Below are positions 1-13,388 of a DNA stretch of 64,000 nt, piece by piece; the first letter of the stretch is position 1; each line of letters starts with the position of its first letter. The position numbers and the translations under genes were made by a program. Origin of the DNA: Eudromia elegans (taxonomy: Eukaryota; Chordata; Aves; Tinamiformes; Tinamidae); NCBI GenBank assembly GCA_003342815.1, contig PTEX01000150.1, positions 216,170 to 280,169 of the forward strand, given 5' to 3'. A model generated the notes under the pieces. The model was not told the DNA's origin, searched no databases, and saw nothing but the letters and a program-made list of their open reading frames with translations.

Positions 1-3000
1 TGATTTTGAGAAAATGGAGTGATAAAATATACCTGTATATGGAACACAAGACCCATTTTTACTGCATACCTGCAAACAGGACCTGGTTCACTTTGTTCAG
101 AGACAAAGAAAGGAGAGCTTTAAAGGCACTCCAACTCTCATTACGGTCAGAAAGGCTGTTTGTGAGCATACTTAATCAGAGAGTAGCTCTTCAAAGGACA
201 ATTCATCTTTGCATACACTTTCTTTATATTCTGCTGCCAAAGCAATGTCAGGTTGGGTCAGGTGCCTTCAAGGCAGCTTTAACTTGGGCACCTTTCTTCA
301 AAAGACATTAAAAATGATTTACATTTTTCCTCCCTAAATCAGCATTTTTGGTATCATTTGTACAAGTGCCAAGTTCCTCTCATTCTTCACCTCTATTTTG
401 GCCTGACTTTTTCCTCTCCTGTGCACTCCTGAATACCTCTTGTGTGCCAAGAAATCTGTATTGATGAATGCAAAGTTTGTTCCATTTAGAAGAGGAAACT
501 ACATTGCACAGCCTTCTATGTAACATACACTAAAAATCTACGTAGCAGTGACTTAAATCTTTCATGAACAGGAATCATTTTCCTGAATATGATACTTTCC
601 TTACAAATGGCACATACCCAGACTTGGCATTTATCCATTTTTTTCTCATTACACTTCTTAGCTCATATGCCAGGATGACACAGTGTGACACACACAGTGA
701 GCTCTACACTACCATAAGAAGGCATATTTTTGGATTTTGAACAAGTACTCAAATGCTATTGTGATTAGTGCATGTTAATCTTTTTTATTGCCTTTTTTTC
801 CCCCCAACGGGTTAACATTTTCCCGTCTGTGTGCCCCTGCCATCAAGGAAAACTACTAAAACAATTTTGCTAGTTTACTTGGGGGTTGTTGGTTTGAGGC
901 TTGTTTTTTTCCTTTTTCAGAAATATGCTTAATTTACTATGCATTAAAGATGCAGCAGAAACCACAGTACAAATTTGGGAGAAATTATGCGGGGAATAGG
1001 CAAGAACTGCACATTATTCATGTCTCAAAGAACTTGATAATAAGTTATTATCTCTTACTCTCAGAGGGGCAAACTGAGCTGTGAAAAAGCGATTGCTTGG
1101 ATATTCCAGTGCTTGTGTGGGCACAATGGTGTGACTGTTTTCAATATGGCTCAGGATACTGTATTCACTTACATTTAAAGCCAACTTCAAGCACACACCA
1201 TGAGGGCACTAAAGCCCTTTCTGATGTTAATGACTCACACTCTTTAAATATGTCACATGCCTGGACAAATCCACCTCCCCATAGAAGGCACCAAATGCTA
1301 CTAGATGAGGCAGATGTTCCTAGCCAACCTGATCGCGAACTGAAGTGACCCCCATCTATTTTGGATTTATCAAACACTGGAGGCTTCTGTCCCTCCCAGT
1401 GAGACATAGGGAAGGCAATTCAAAGTCGTTATAGAATAACTGGCTACCTGAGGCAACCCTGTGGGCCTCCCCAAGGGAAGACAGGCCCCCAGGGGCCCAG
1501 GTGATGATGGCACAGACAACATCCCCACTAACCAGGGCACGGTCCCACCACATCTGAGCGCTGTGGCCTTGATGACTGTGGCAGCAATCAACCATCTGTC
1601 TGACAAGACATTTCAAAAGATCTATTTCTAGTTCGCGGTTATCAACTACAACTTTTTGAAGAGAAATATATTACCCAATAAAATACTGGAACTCCAAAAT
1701 TTCACAATACAACATTTTGCTGAACAGGACCCCCAACTCACTCAAAAAAGATGTTTTAAGTACCAGTAATGTCAAAAGGACAAATGTCAAAATGATAACA
1801 TGGGATACAAATGAGGTTGTAATCCCAGATATTTACTTGGTTACCAACCATGAGCTTTACATATAAGTTATGCTGTGAAACAGAGGTTAGAAAAGAATAA
1901 AACTAGCTGATAAAGAAGTATTATATCAGTTCATTAGAAACATGGACTGTAGTAAGCCCCTTTCTGTAAACATGAATGGAATAATTTCTGCAGTCCAGAC
2001 AGAACAATCTGAACAGATCATTGCATAGAAAAAAGCTCTCTACTTTTTGCAATACTGGAGAACTAAGAACCACTCGGCGAACAGCACTTTTCTATTCCGG
2101 TGCCATCGTCAAGTGTTTTACACTGCCAGGGACTTCCACATTCAGAAATAAGATTTATTAAAACTAAGATGATAAGATGGGTAGGTGGTTCCTGAGAGAG
2201 GTCTGTCCACACCAGCAGTTGCTCTCGCACCTGTATTCAGTAGTCAGTCTCTGCCTGCTTCTTCACCCTGTGTGTCCCATTCCTTCATTAGAAACTTTAG
2301 AAACATTCTTCTTTAGAACAGTCTTCCATGGGAGCAAACCCTGCTTTTGCATGCACCACTGAGGAGACCTGAGTGGGGCGTAAGAGAGGAATTAAGACCC
2401 ACAGCACTTGGGGGATGTTTGCTGAGGCAAAAGCAGTCTTCAATGCTGTGTGCAGCGTGCAGCCATAGCATCAGTAATGACTGACTTGGCAAATTTCTTT
2501 TCCAGGCAATCTAGCTCAAAAATGGCAAGTAGACCCTCTTTCTGTATTGTTTACCTGCTAGGGAGCAGGGAAGAAATGAACCGTGCACATGCATGTGTAC
2601 AACTCTTGTATATTGGGAAAGTTACCTGTCCTTCACTTTCTCATTTATTAAACTCTTATTTTGACAGGTTCTTGCACACATGCTTGGACAATTTTTAGAA
2701 GTGTCATCAATCTAAAACTGCAGTTGAGTTGCTCTCTCGCCCCCCCTGTTCAGGCTGTTACTGAACAGTTTCTTTTAATAAATGAGTGATATGGCTAGGT
2801 GTTATCAACCTACTGTAACATTTAATAGATATTCATAACATATATTAATCATGAGCAAGTTTACAAAGCTCTCCTTGAAGTCAGTGAATACAAAAAGGTT
2901 GAGATTTTGTCCTCCCAAGTACAGAATTGCAAATGCCAGCTCTTTCTGCACACATTGTTCTGAAGAAGTGCATGTTATATATAGCTGGTTTGTTTTACCT

Positions 3001-5719
3001 CACCCAAGATGTATTTTAGTTTAAAAGTTAAGCTACAAACAGAGGCTTTACTCCAAGTGTATCCAAGGTAAAAGAATTCTGTCTTTAAAGAGAACTTTCT
3101 GCCTTTTCTCTGGTTGCTTTGAATCAGAGAGATTCTGCTTGGCATATAAATACTTGTATAGCAAATGAAAAGGTTGGCATTCCTTCCCAGATGCAGAAGT
3201 CAGAAAAAACTTTATGAATTAAAAATTAACCAAGTAGACAAGAACAATAACACAGCTTCCTAAAATTTACTAACCTATTAAAATGAAATACAGAATGGCA
3301 ATTAAGATTAATGGGAACCAACTGGAATTAATTTCAATCAGATTTATTTTGAAAGCATGTGGGATTCTTTTCATTTATGTGAAATTATCAAATCTAATCT
3401 CATTATTGTTGTTTCTTTCCCATCACATCAAATATAAAGCACGCACACAGAGAAGAACATCACGTTCTCACAAGTGCAATGCACCCCTTTTTGACTTCTT
3501 CCCACAACACAACACAATATTCAAATATTTCAACAGAAAGTACCACAAGTCTCATTTATGTTATTAAAAATCATGAGGTGTGTTCTTTAATATCCTTTAA
3601 AAATAATGTGTAATTTCTGAACATAAAATACAGAAATAAAGAATGTTTAATCCTAGAAAAGATAATTGTGTTTATTTCTGTTTGTACACCGATTGGAAGG
3701 TGGCATAACTGAAATACACATAACTGTGTTAACAAAATATACACCAATTTGCCAAGTCCATTTCGACATATATTCATGCTCTGCTGGGTTTTTGGTCTCT
3801 TTTTACCATCAGGCAGTAGTATTAGATGCTTCTGGAAACATTAGAAAATAAGCTACATATATCCTATACATCACAAGAGACAGTGTTTCTTCTACTCCAT
3901 TAATTTGGCAGTTCATTTTGATATCAAGAAAGCCATTTTCAGAGCATATTGCGTTTAGTCAGGTAATCTCTAGAAAGTTGATTTTTCACTTTTAAACTAA
4001 AGAGATTAAAAGCAAGATCTCAGGTCTCCATAGATTATATTGAACAACAAGCCTTTTATTTACTTTTTTGGTTTTGTTTTTTTTTTTTTTCTGGAGAGAG
4101 TAATCTTGATGGGCTGCTATAATACTGCAGTTCATGAGCCCAAATGTCAAAAAAAAAATGAAGCATTTTTCCAATCACTTCATTTTCCTGAACATTTCTG
4201 CAAGAATTTAAAAATCATAAAAAGAACATATTATTTCGTATATTTTCTGATTCGTCACCAGAGTTAGGGAGAAACTAAGGAACAACCAAGTACAGATTCG
4301 TGAATAGGGTACTTAGGTGGTTGAAGAAAGTTACACAGTGGTACCTGACCAGTTTGAATAATACTACTTAAAACTTTCTTACTGTTTGCTTCTTCATGTT
4401 TATACTTCAGGCTCATTTGTTTATAATGTCCTGTGCTATAATTGTTTTGCCTCTGTAGCCCTTGACAAAATGTCATATTAGATGATACCGTAAACTTACA
4501 GAATACTTAACAGCCATGAAGAAGTTTTTCTTCACCCTCTTCTGTCTTCCATATGCTAATGTGCCCTTCTACATAATATAGGTTGTTTTAGAGACTCCTT
4601 ACTTCTGGACATGCTTTCAAATATCATTATGTAAATCTAGGATATGACATACGGGCAAAAGGAACATAGTTAAATTTTTAAATGAGAAATCTGATCTTTT
4701 CAAAGAGGAGTTAGATACACAGTAGTAGAAATTAGAACTGCTAACTGATAATCAGTTTTCCAGCTGTCAGTTTAACAAACAATAATGAAAATTTTTAATC
4801 AATTCTGTTGACTATCTGAGGCTTCCTTCAGTGAGCCTCATGTGATGGGTTCTTGGCAGACATGATAGAGGCCTTACACATGGAAAGAACATATGTTGTA
4901 GGAGAGCACCTCCTCACAATAGCTTTCTGTGAGACCCCAGCTCTGATCCATGCAAGGCGAGTTAAGCAGCAAGCCAAGAGGTGTCTACTGCTAAGTGAAA
5001 ACAGGAAATGAGGGAAGAACAGTTGCAGTGAATGGAAAAAAAATGTAGAGCCCAGTAGGCTGCACGATTGTTGATTTTGGTTTGTAATTACAACTAGCAA
5101 TCATTTTGAGCCTCTGCTCCTTTTTTAATTATTCAGTTTTGATTGCAAGTACAGGCCAAAATCAACAATCCTAATAACAGAACTCAGAGTCTTCTGATGA
5201 AACAAAAAAATTCCCAAGTGCTTAGAATCTGACCTTGCAACCCTGAAATTTAACAGGAAAACTCATTAACAGAAAAACCTTTGGGATCATAGGTTGTGTG
5301 CCAATGTATTTATAGACTATAACTGTAAGAGTAACAAGGTTACAGGGAGGACAGTAGTTTTCTTTTCAAACCTGAACTACAGTGAGCAAAGCCAGTCTTC
5401 ACCAAAGCGGCAACCGATTTCATGCACTATTCTACTCTAGAGCCTTCAGGGCCCAGCTTAAGACAATTAGATACCTCAAGATGAACCAAAGACTAAGGTT
5501 TTCTACAATGCTGAACAGTTTTGAACTTTTAACTCATTCATAACTTTTCATATATGCAGTATATGAAAAGAGTCTTCAGTCGTGTCATATATTTAGAAAT
5601 AGAGTGCAAGCATTTTGAAATCTGTTTCATCCATAGAGAATGAGGGGGATGATTACCTTCTCCTTTGAGCTGTGCAAAGGCCATTATGTTCACTCCCAGC
5701 CCAGTATTCTCCTATCTGA
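1..5719. other. Intergenic DNA, no gene seen
   Basis: AT-rich unique-looking sequence without any coding region I can support. Open frames here are short (about 100 codons or fewer), lack recognisable domains, and are what chance gives in AT-rich DNA. Minor contents are a short poly-T near 4078-4091 and a perfect short inverted repeat at 5544-5570, listed separately. This is inferred to be part of the gene desert upstream of MAP3K7. Confidence 0.7.
5544..5570. repeat. Perfect inverted repeat, 11-bp arms
   Basis: Arms CTTTTCATATA (5544-5554) and TATATGAAAAG (5560-5570) are exact reverse complements around the 5-base spacer TGCAG. In RNA this would form a small AT-rich hairpin. No poly-U run or gene end nearby gives it a clear role, and it may be a chance palindrome. 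Confidence 0.8.
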
Positions 5720-6750
5720 ATTTAACAATTCCACTTCTTTAAGCTGTTTCTCAGAAGTCATTTTTGTAACTCTACCATTCTATCTCAATTCACAATCTCT
5801 TCAGCTGATCCAAATCTTTCATGAAGGATAGAACCCAAAACTAGACACAACTTTCCAAATGAGACCTTTCCAAAATTAACAGAGCAAAGAACTATTTCAC
5901 ATACTCAAGAGATAACACTCTTGTATAAATATCTTACTAATGCACAGCAAAATTACCCTCTCTAATCTTGTTTCATTTATGATCTACTGTGAACCCAAAT
6001 CCAGCCTAACCTCTTATTGTTCATTCTGTGTTAACACACAATGGATGTGGATGTTAACACACAGGATTACCTCTGTCCAAGCTTAAAATTATTCTTGTTG
6101 AACAGCAATCAACTGCTTCAGACCATAACTTGTCATACTCTGGTCTGAGATCTAATCTTGTCCTCCATCCTGATTCTAAAATGTTGACATCAATCTGAAA
6201 ATCTGTGAGGATATTGAAAAGTATCACACATGACAGACTGATAGTGAGTTTTTGATAACTACTTTCTTAAACAGTTTTCCGAACAGTTTCATGCCAGTTT
6301 TATATTAATTAAATCTACACAGTCCTTCCATAGTTAGTTTATAAAATGCCATAAGCAATAGCATCAGAAATTATCAGAATCAAGCAGCATTTGATTTGAA
6401 ACAATCTCCTGTTGGCCAATCCAGGGAGGCTGTTAACTTATTTCCTTATTATCCTCTAGACATTTACAAGCAATTGTTATTTTTTACAATATCTTTTGAG
6501 AAACTGAATCTAAACAGACTAGTATATAATATACAGTGCCTAAATGCTAAGCTTTTTCTTTTCCAGAAGTTACCCATCCTCCAAGAATTATCAAAGCTAC
6601 CTATTAGATTACTTCTTCTAGGCTTCACATCACAGAGACTCAGACTTTCTGTAAACATCCAATTTCTAAATGCTTTGTAATCAGTATTTCTCACCTCTGC
6701 TCCTTTCTTACTACTTACTTCTGAGGTTAGCTTTGTTACACTTATGACCA
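5720..6750 (-). mobile_element. Ancient, degraded CR1-type LINE fragment (ORF2 reverse-transcriptase region)
   Basis: Read on the + strand, this stretch follows, in order, the antisense of the ORF2 region of old amniote CR1 LINEs. Landmarks are the 'AAACTAGACACAACTTTCCA' block near 5840, the 'TATGATCTACTGTGAACCC' block near 5978, the 'TCTAATCTTGTCCTCC' block near 6150, the 'TATTGAAAAGTATCACAC' block near 6212, 'TTAATTAAATCTAC' near 6304, 'TTATCCTCTAGACATTTACA' near 6449 and 'CATCCTCCAAGAATTATCAA' near 6573. The element therefore lies on the minus strand with its 5' side to the right. It is heavily diverged, no frame stays open, and it has no coding capacity. The comparison is from memory of the family, not from an alignment, so the boundaries are good only to about 50 bases. 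Confidence 0.7.
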
Positions 6751-7586
6751 CAGGTGACTATTTTAGTTATGATTGACATTAAAAAAAAAAAAGAACACTA
6801 AACACGTCAACCAGAAAGTTTCATTTTTTGGTAGTTCATTTTATTATTCTGTTGAAAAGTGAATCCTATTTTTTCCTTGGTGTTTCTCTTGTCTCTATTA
6901 CCCTTACAGAATGTTTTCTTTCTTCTCTTTATGTCCCTTGCAACTTAAACATGGTGACATGGTCAAAAATGAAACTGAAAAGCACTGTAGTTATCCATTT
7001 AATGGGCTGAACGCACTTTCAATGCACTTGGTGAAACTTCCCATCCAGGCAGATGGAGACTGGCTAGCTCCATTCCTCTCCATTTTCTTGTCAGCTTCTC
7101 TGGCTGCAAATAATGGAAAATCGCTCTCCTCCCTGCCCTCCGTTTTCTCTGAGCAACACAGTCAGAGCTGTAAAAGGACAGCTAGTTATTTCCTTGCTCT
7201 GATTGAACAACAGCAAAATGGATGGGAATCAAAGATTAGCAACTTCTGTGATTAATTCACCTGGTATTCTCAGCTGTCAATGTTTGTTTGTTTGTTGATG
7301 TTTTTCCCTTTTTTTTTAAGATAAATATGTCCATTATACTACAAATCTTTATTCCAAATGAAAGATTAAATCTCAGATATTTTATTTTCATCAGGGCATA
7401 ATATTCAGCACATATTACTTGGCTATGGTTTCACCTGGATATTTGTATGGCTCCTCCTATCAAATTCCACCAAATCCTTTCTATTCTTGCTGAATTCCTT
7501 AGGATCATGTGGTAGTGTAGTTCTGGCAAACAGAATTTTACCCTTAATTTTAACTGTCTCCACCTCCCAGATGTCCTGTTTTCATA
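6751..7586. other. Intergenic DNA, no gene seen
   Basis: Unique-looking AT-rich DNA between two CR1 fragments. It contains a poly-A of about 12 at 6781-6792 and a short (TGTT)n run near 7282-7296. A 114-codon open frame at 6911-7255 (+) shows no recognisable domain and no splice or promoter context, and I treat it as chance. Confidence 0.65.
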
Positions 7587-7767
7587 ACAGAATCACAGAA
7601 TGATTAAGACTGAAAGGGACCTCTAGAGATCATCCAGTCCAACTCCCTGCTCCAGCAGGGACTCCTAGAGCGCGGGGCATAGGGTGGCATCCAGGCGGGT
7701 GCCAACCAGAGGGTGCCAACCTCTCTGGGCAGCCTGTGCCAGGGCTCTGGCACCCGCACAGTGACAC
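7587..7767 (-). mobile_element. CR1 LINE, 3' end fragment
   Basis: On the minus strand this is the 3' tail of a CR1 LINE. It has the ATTCTGTG-type terminal repeat (seen here as ACAGAATCACAGAAT at its left edge), the 'GACCTCTAGAGATCATCCAG' block, the 'CTGCTCCAGCAGGGA' block, and the end of ORF2 ('CTCTCTGGGCAGCCTG'). It belongs to the same subfamily as the copies at 16005 and 39710 by these shared blocks. Compared with them, about 30 bases before 'CCTCTCTGGGCAG' are replaced by unrelated filler flanked by the 10-base direct repeat GGGTGCCAAC (7697-7706 and 7711-7720). It is strongly 5' truncated, as is usual for CR1, and is non-functional. Confidence 0.93.
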
Positions 7768-10700
7768 TGTTCATGATTCTGCTTTAAACAACCAAAAGGA
7801 TTAAAAGGTCTTTAGGGTTGCTTTGTAGTAAAAATTGTAATAGAAAAGAAAAAAAATCCAAAATCTAAGTTTTTTTTTCTTTGACATAATCAGTATTTTT
7901 TTAATGAAAAAAGGAGAAGGAGAAAGAAAATAAATGCAAGAAATAAGAAAGGGCTTTCAGACTACACTTAATTGCTTTAAGTTCAACAATAAAATTACTG
8001 CAGTTAAATCAGAAGACCAAAAAGGCATAAAGTCATCAAGTCCAAAGGCTCATTGAGGCCGTATATTTGGATAGATGTCATTTCCACTTTGTCCGTACAG
8101 AGAGTGCTATACCGTATAAACAGAGCACAGCTCATGCTGACATAAAATTAAAAGCAAAAAGTATCCACAGTCCATTGAAGGGCAAGGCGGTTTCTTAAAC
8201 AAGAATAACCTTTCTGGTGTGATTCTCCTGTTGGATATATCTTGGAATTTCTTATGCTGATAATGTAGATCACTGCTTACTTTTTTTAAATACTATCAGA
8301 GAGGCAGCATATTTTCTCAGCCAAGAAAAACTTATTCTATGTTGCTTATATTCATCACCTGCCAGAAATCAACCCCTACTTTTGGACTAAAATTAAGCAG
8401 AAAGAAACAAAACATGACAAAAACATGGATCATAGGAACCCCACATGGACCTTTGATAAATTCTCATGACTTTGCTATTGTAATAAATCAGAATATTCCT
8501 AGTCCCACTGTTGCCTTTCTTGGTTTTGTTTTCTCTTCAAAAATACTATCAATTTAGAAATAAAAGATTATTATATGATTATCTTTCAGAAGATAATAAA
8601 AGTCAGTCAGAATGATTGATATTTGGAGAATTTGAAAAGCTATGCTTCTTATATTAACAACTATATTAACAACCACCACATGCAGGTCATGGAAATCAGT
8701 TCATATCAGTCTGACTCTTGCTAAGCCATTTAGCTGATCCTTTTGCTTTGAGTAGTATTTTAGTCAGTCTAATATATTTTTTACATTTTCAATATACATA
8801 ATGGAAGAGTAGGCCTAGCCCATAGGCATAGACCATGTGTGGTGTTAAATACAAGCTATTTGCAGTTTATTGATAAGAAGAACCTACACTGCAGTCTCCT
8901 TTCTCTCCACTCCTTTCCAGAACCATAGTAATGAAGTTACTAGTTCCATTTACACCTCTTGAAGAGAGTATTTAGGCCATCAGACAAGTTGCCATCCAAA
9001 GAGGCTAGCATATGCCTTCCCTTTTATGGAAAGACAGTTCCTAGAGAAACCTTGCAGGCAGCCAAAAGTTCTGCAAATCATCACACATTGGAATGTTTTG
9101 TTGGTAATAACATGCACTGCTGACGAAGAACACAATATACAGGAGCCCAGGCAAGTGGTAGATCCTACTCGTGGGTACCTACCCTTGAGTTTCCCTAACA
9201 GAAACTGTGACCATCTTGACCTCCTCCCACCGCCTGCCAACAAAAGATTGTTCTACACAGCAGCTTTAAGGACTGTGTCTTCCTCTCAGCCACTATTTAA
9301 TTAGTTCACCGGCTAATAAATATTGTATTCTATGATTATTTATAGTTTGTAGCCCTGATAGTTCCCTCGGTTTCCTTTTTCTTTCCTTCTTTCTTCTTTT
9401 TTCTTTTATTTTGGTTTCAGATCTTTTTCTGCTTAGAATAACACTGGGAATGTCATAAGATTAAGATTTGAACCTAGCTGTTATTGTCTGTGGTGCATTT
9501 GATTCCAGCTATTGATCCCATGACAGAGTAGCGCTAAGTGCTTCATGATGTAGACTGGCCATTGACTTTGGGCAGCTGAGCCCTAATGAGAAATGCCAGA
9601 AACACTGCATGATCCCTAGCTGCACTAAGTTCAAAAGTGTAAGGTAGGAAACATTCCTCTCAATGTGGAAATCTACAGCACACCTGTCCTTCAGGATACT
9701 CATGTCTTATTTGATTGATATCACTGAGATTTTTTTTTTTCATTTTTCTCCTTTGAGCTTTGAGTTTTGCTTCTTTGTGCTGCAGCTGGGAAAAAAAAAA
9801 CCCTGCTCCATCACGAGGAATACACACACACAAAAAAAAGAGAAAGATGAAGTACTACATCCCAGTGATTTAAATGCCAAAGCATTGGTCAAAGTCTGAC
9901 AGAGATAGAGATCTAAGCACCAAAAGTCACTGTTCAAGCAATGACCAGGGAAGACATTCCACATAGACCACCAGCACGTACCAGCCTAAAATGCTGAGCT
10001 ACACTTTACCATTCAGCTAACAACTGGCTTTATCACCAGCAAGGGACTGAAGCACAGGAATAATGCCAGCAACTATTCCTGCTGTCATCTCTGGAACTGT
10101 GACTTAGAAAGACAGACAATCACAACACATTTTCCTAGATAAATTAGCATTTTTGTTACTTTCAAAAGCTGAATATTGTTTACTTGGAAGTCTGACAGAA
10201 AAATCCTTTTGTAAGTTAATCAGCTAAAAATAATTGTAAACATCACTGAGAAATTACTTAATCATCCAGAGAGTTTGAATTTCAACCCTTTGTATCTACT
10301 TGCTGAAGACGCAGCAAAGGCAGGCCTGTTCTCATACAATAGCACCAGGGATAATGAATATTCTGTTTGGAGCAGGGGAAGAGAGTAGAATGCTGAGTAA
10401 AATACAGCTCTGATGGAGTGTAGAAGGGATAAAAGAGGTTTGTTACTATGTTTCAGTGAGCAGGTGGAAGGGAAGATGTCCCTCTCTAGAAAAATTTCCC
10501 TAGCCATCTATTTTTTCACCCCAAACCCTTACAAGAATATTTTAATTTCATAGGCACAAAACAAGAAATACAACAGGTATATGACTCTTCAGGCATAACA
10601 TAGCTTAACTCAGTTTTCTTGGCCAGTGGCAGCAGCAGGACTACTAAACTGAAGGCATATCTCACCTCACTCTTACCTGAAAACATCTCTGCCACAAAGG

Positions 10701-13311
10701 ACTTCTACTGAAGGCAATGGGAAGGTCCTGGAGGTATCTTGGCTCTGTTTTGTGTGTTGGCTTATCAGGTGGCATAAAATGTGTACAAAATTGAATGCAG
10801 ACAGTACCCCAGAATGCCTGTCCGTATCGTTTGGTCCAGCACCAAAAATTAATTTGATCTCTAGAGACCTTTATTCACTCTGGAAAACTGCACTGAACTC
10901 CCTTATCACCTCCTGCCCTAAAGCCAAAAGATTCTCACAGGAAACAATCAGTTCTTGGTTCTTTCACTGGCAAGTACAAGAATGAGGTTGCAGAGAAAAG
11001 AAAAAGGTAAAATAAGAGGAAAATGAATTTACAGTCCATATGTATGTGTTTTGATTTTTTTTCTTTTTCTGCTAAGCATGGTTCTCTCCCTCCCTTTCAC
11101 TTGATTTAATCTGAAGTCAAGAAAAGGATAATAAAAACTTTGTTCTCAAATAGCTTGCAAGGAGGACTCATTCCCTAGCATTAGCTTCTGCAAGTGAAAC
11201 TGGGTACATTTCAGCATACCAGTTTCACTGGTATTCAGAGACCTTGTGCTATGGAAATCCAAAGATTACCTAAGAATCTTTAACAATCTCTACATTAGAC
11301 CCAAATTTATCACTTTAATTAAGACTACAACAGTTTCTTAGGTCATGGGGACCATGCGATGAGTAACAGTTTAACATTTGGAGTTGCACATGTTATACAC
11401 TGATGAGGTTCTGTGTAGAAACACTAAGAGGGTGAGGGTAGCTAGATGTAAATCTATGCTGCCTGATACTCTGTGCTAGTTGAACCTGAACCTTAGCTTG
11501 GTGCAAGAGCAGGTCAGTGTGTTTTCATCCTGCATACATGCCTAGGCAGAGTCCCGACACAGTTTTCAGCAGAAGCAAAGTTTCAAGTGTACCCTGGAGA
11601 GCAGTAGATTGTGGTTATGTTTTTCAAACAGACCATCAGGCTTCCAAAATCCCTCAGAGACCTGAGGGATTTGTGAACCTAATGGACTTGGGTGCCTCTG
11701 AACATCTCAGTCAGGCAGACACTAAGCTAATATAAAAAATGCAGAATCAAATCAAAACACAACTGCAAACTCTGTGAAAGTCAGTGGGGAAATCCTTTTT
11801 CTTCTGCTTGTTGTTGATGGCTGAGAGATAACCTTTATTTATAGTGCCCTGGGGACTTATTCAATAGGATATAGTGACACTGATGAGGAAGATTATTTAT
11901 TGTTTGTACAGTTTTTTAAAGATGTAACACACTGCATAAATATGCTGGAAAGCGTCATTTCATGAAAAGTCTCTCAATTATGCATCAAAATCCTTCCTGC
12001 ATAAAGTCCTTTTGGACTTATTCTTTGTGTCACAAGCTCTCTTTGCAATGCTCAAAAGGCCTGACAGTCTCCATTATTTCACAATATCAGAGATTCAGTG
12101 AACATAAGAACATCACAGTTGCTACCTGCTATTCATATAGCACCAATAACCTGCAAGATATATTGATAATGGTCTTTGCAGCCTGATAAAAGCACTAAAG
12201 AAACTGTGACTTTATTTAACAGATTTTGCTACACAAACTGTATTAATTGATGATGGAGATTGCATTCAGTGGTGATTGAATGGTATGGTAAGGATTGCAT
12301 GAACGACTATAATCTACTCATTCTGTGTAAGCATTAAAATATGGCATGTAACTACCAGGCTGTGTGTGAGCTCAGAAAATTTTTAGGTAATAGATGATAC
12401 ATTTGTGCCCACAACCTTTTCAAATTTATTGTATCTTAAAGGCAGCTCAGACACCATAGAACAGACTGCAAAACATTTGTTATCTCTTCTGGTCTTCCAT
12501 TATTGTCATTGTTACAATAGTCAAATATAACTGTATTGACTGGGGGGCAGTTTGTGCCACTTCCTTCTCTTATGGAATAACTCAGCAATATTGATTTAGT
12601 GATGAATTATACATATAAATTGGTCATATGTCCTTTAACAGGGCAATTCACACAAGTGACCATTCACATCAGAAAGGAGCCCACAGTCCCCCTTAAGAAG
12701 TTCTTTTTAGGTTGAGTTCTCTGCACTTGGATTCTATGAAAATACAGGATTTTTCCATTATTTATGTCCACCGAATATGATTTTTAATATACTTGATGCC
12801 TGTTATGACAAATACAACTGAACTCATTTTGTATCATGCTGCTTTGTTCTATAATTGTAGTTACCATGTCCATCTCCTAGGGTCTAACTTTTCTGAGGGT
12901 AAATGTATAGTCTAAGATAGACTACAATGAATCAATAACCTCTAATCAATAAAGCAGGAAAGATATCTCTAGAGGTTTATTTTGAACACTTGCCACAGGG
13001 TGAGATAAATCTTTCTCAGAAGTCATCAATCCCTCTGCAGAGCTCTGACCAGGCTTTTAACTCCTAGTGACTAACATCAGGCAAGTTGAGTGCCACAACC
13101 ATTGGGCTTGAACTAGGCCAAGGCAGAATTGTATTTAGTCTGCAACCTATTAAAATGACACTTTTTCACAAACTAAAAGTTTAGGAAGCTAAGATGATGC
13201 CTTCCGGAAGCCAATAAATCTGAAAAACTTTTAAAAAATTGGAGAAGAAGGGAGGGAGAGAGAGAAAGAGTATCTTCATTCAGTGGGACATACAAACAGA
13301 ACAAAGGGCCA
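7768..13311. other. Intergenic DNA, no gene seen
   Basis: No coding region, RNA gene or transposon could be supported. Contents noted are short A/T homopolymers (for example 9730-9740 and 9789-9799), a C/T-rich stretch near 9370-9410, and a purine-rich stretch at 13243-13271 just before the tandem repeat. Open frames are all under 95 codons and featureless. Confidence 0.65.
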
Positions 13312-13388
13312 CCATATGTCACCATAGTCAAAGGAATATAAACCATAAAGGAATATAACCATATGTCATCATAGTTAAAGGAATATAA
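13312..13388. repeat. Imperfect tandem duplication, 47-bp period
   Basis: A 30-base segment starting CCATATGTCACCATAG at 13312 recurs at 13359 with two substitutions, giving a 47-bp period. The intervening 17 bases contain a third partial copy of the 'AAAGGAATATAA' part. It looks like a local duplication, possibly polymorphic in copy number. No coding content. Confidence 0.85.
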
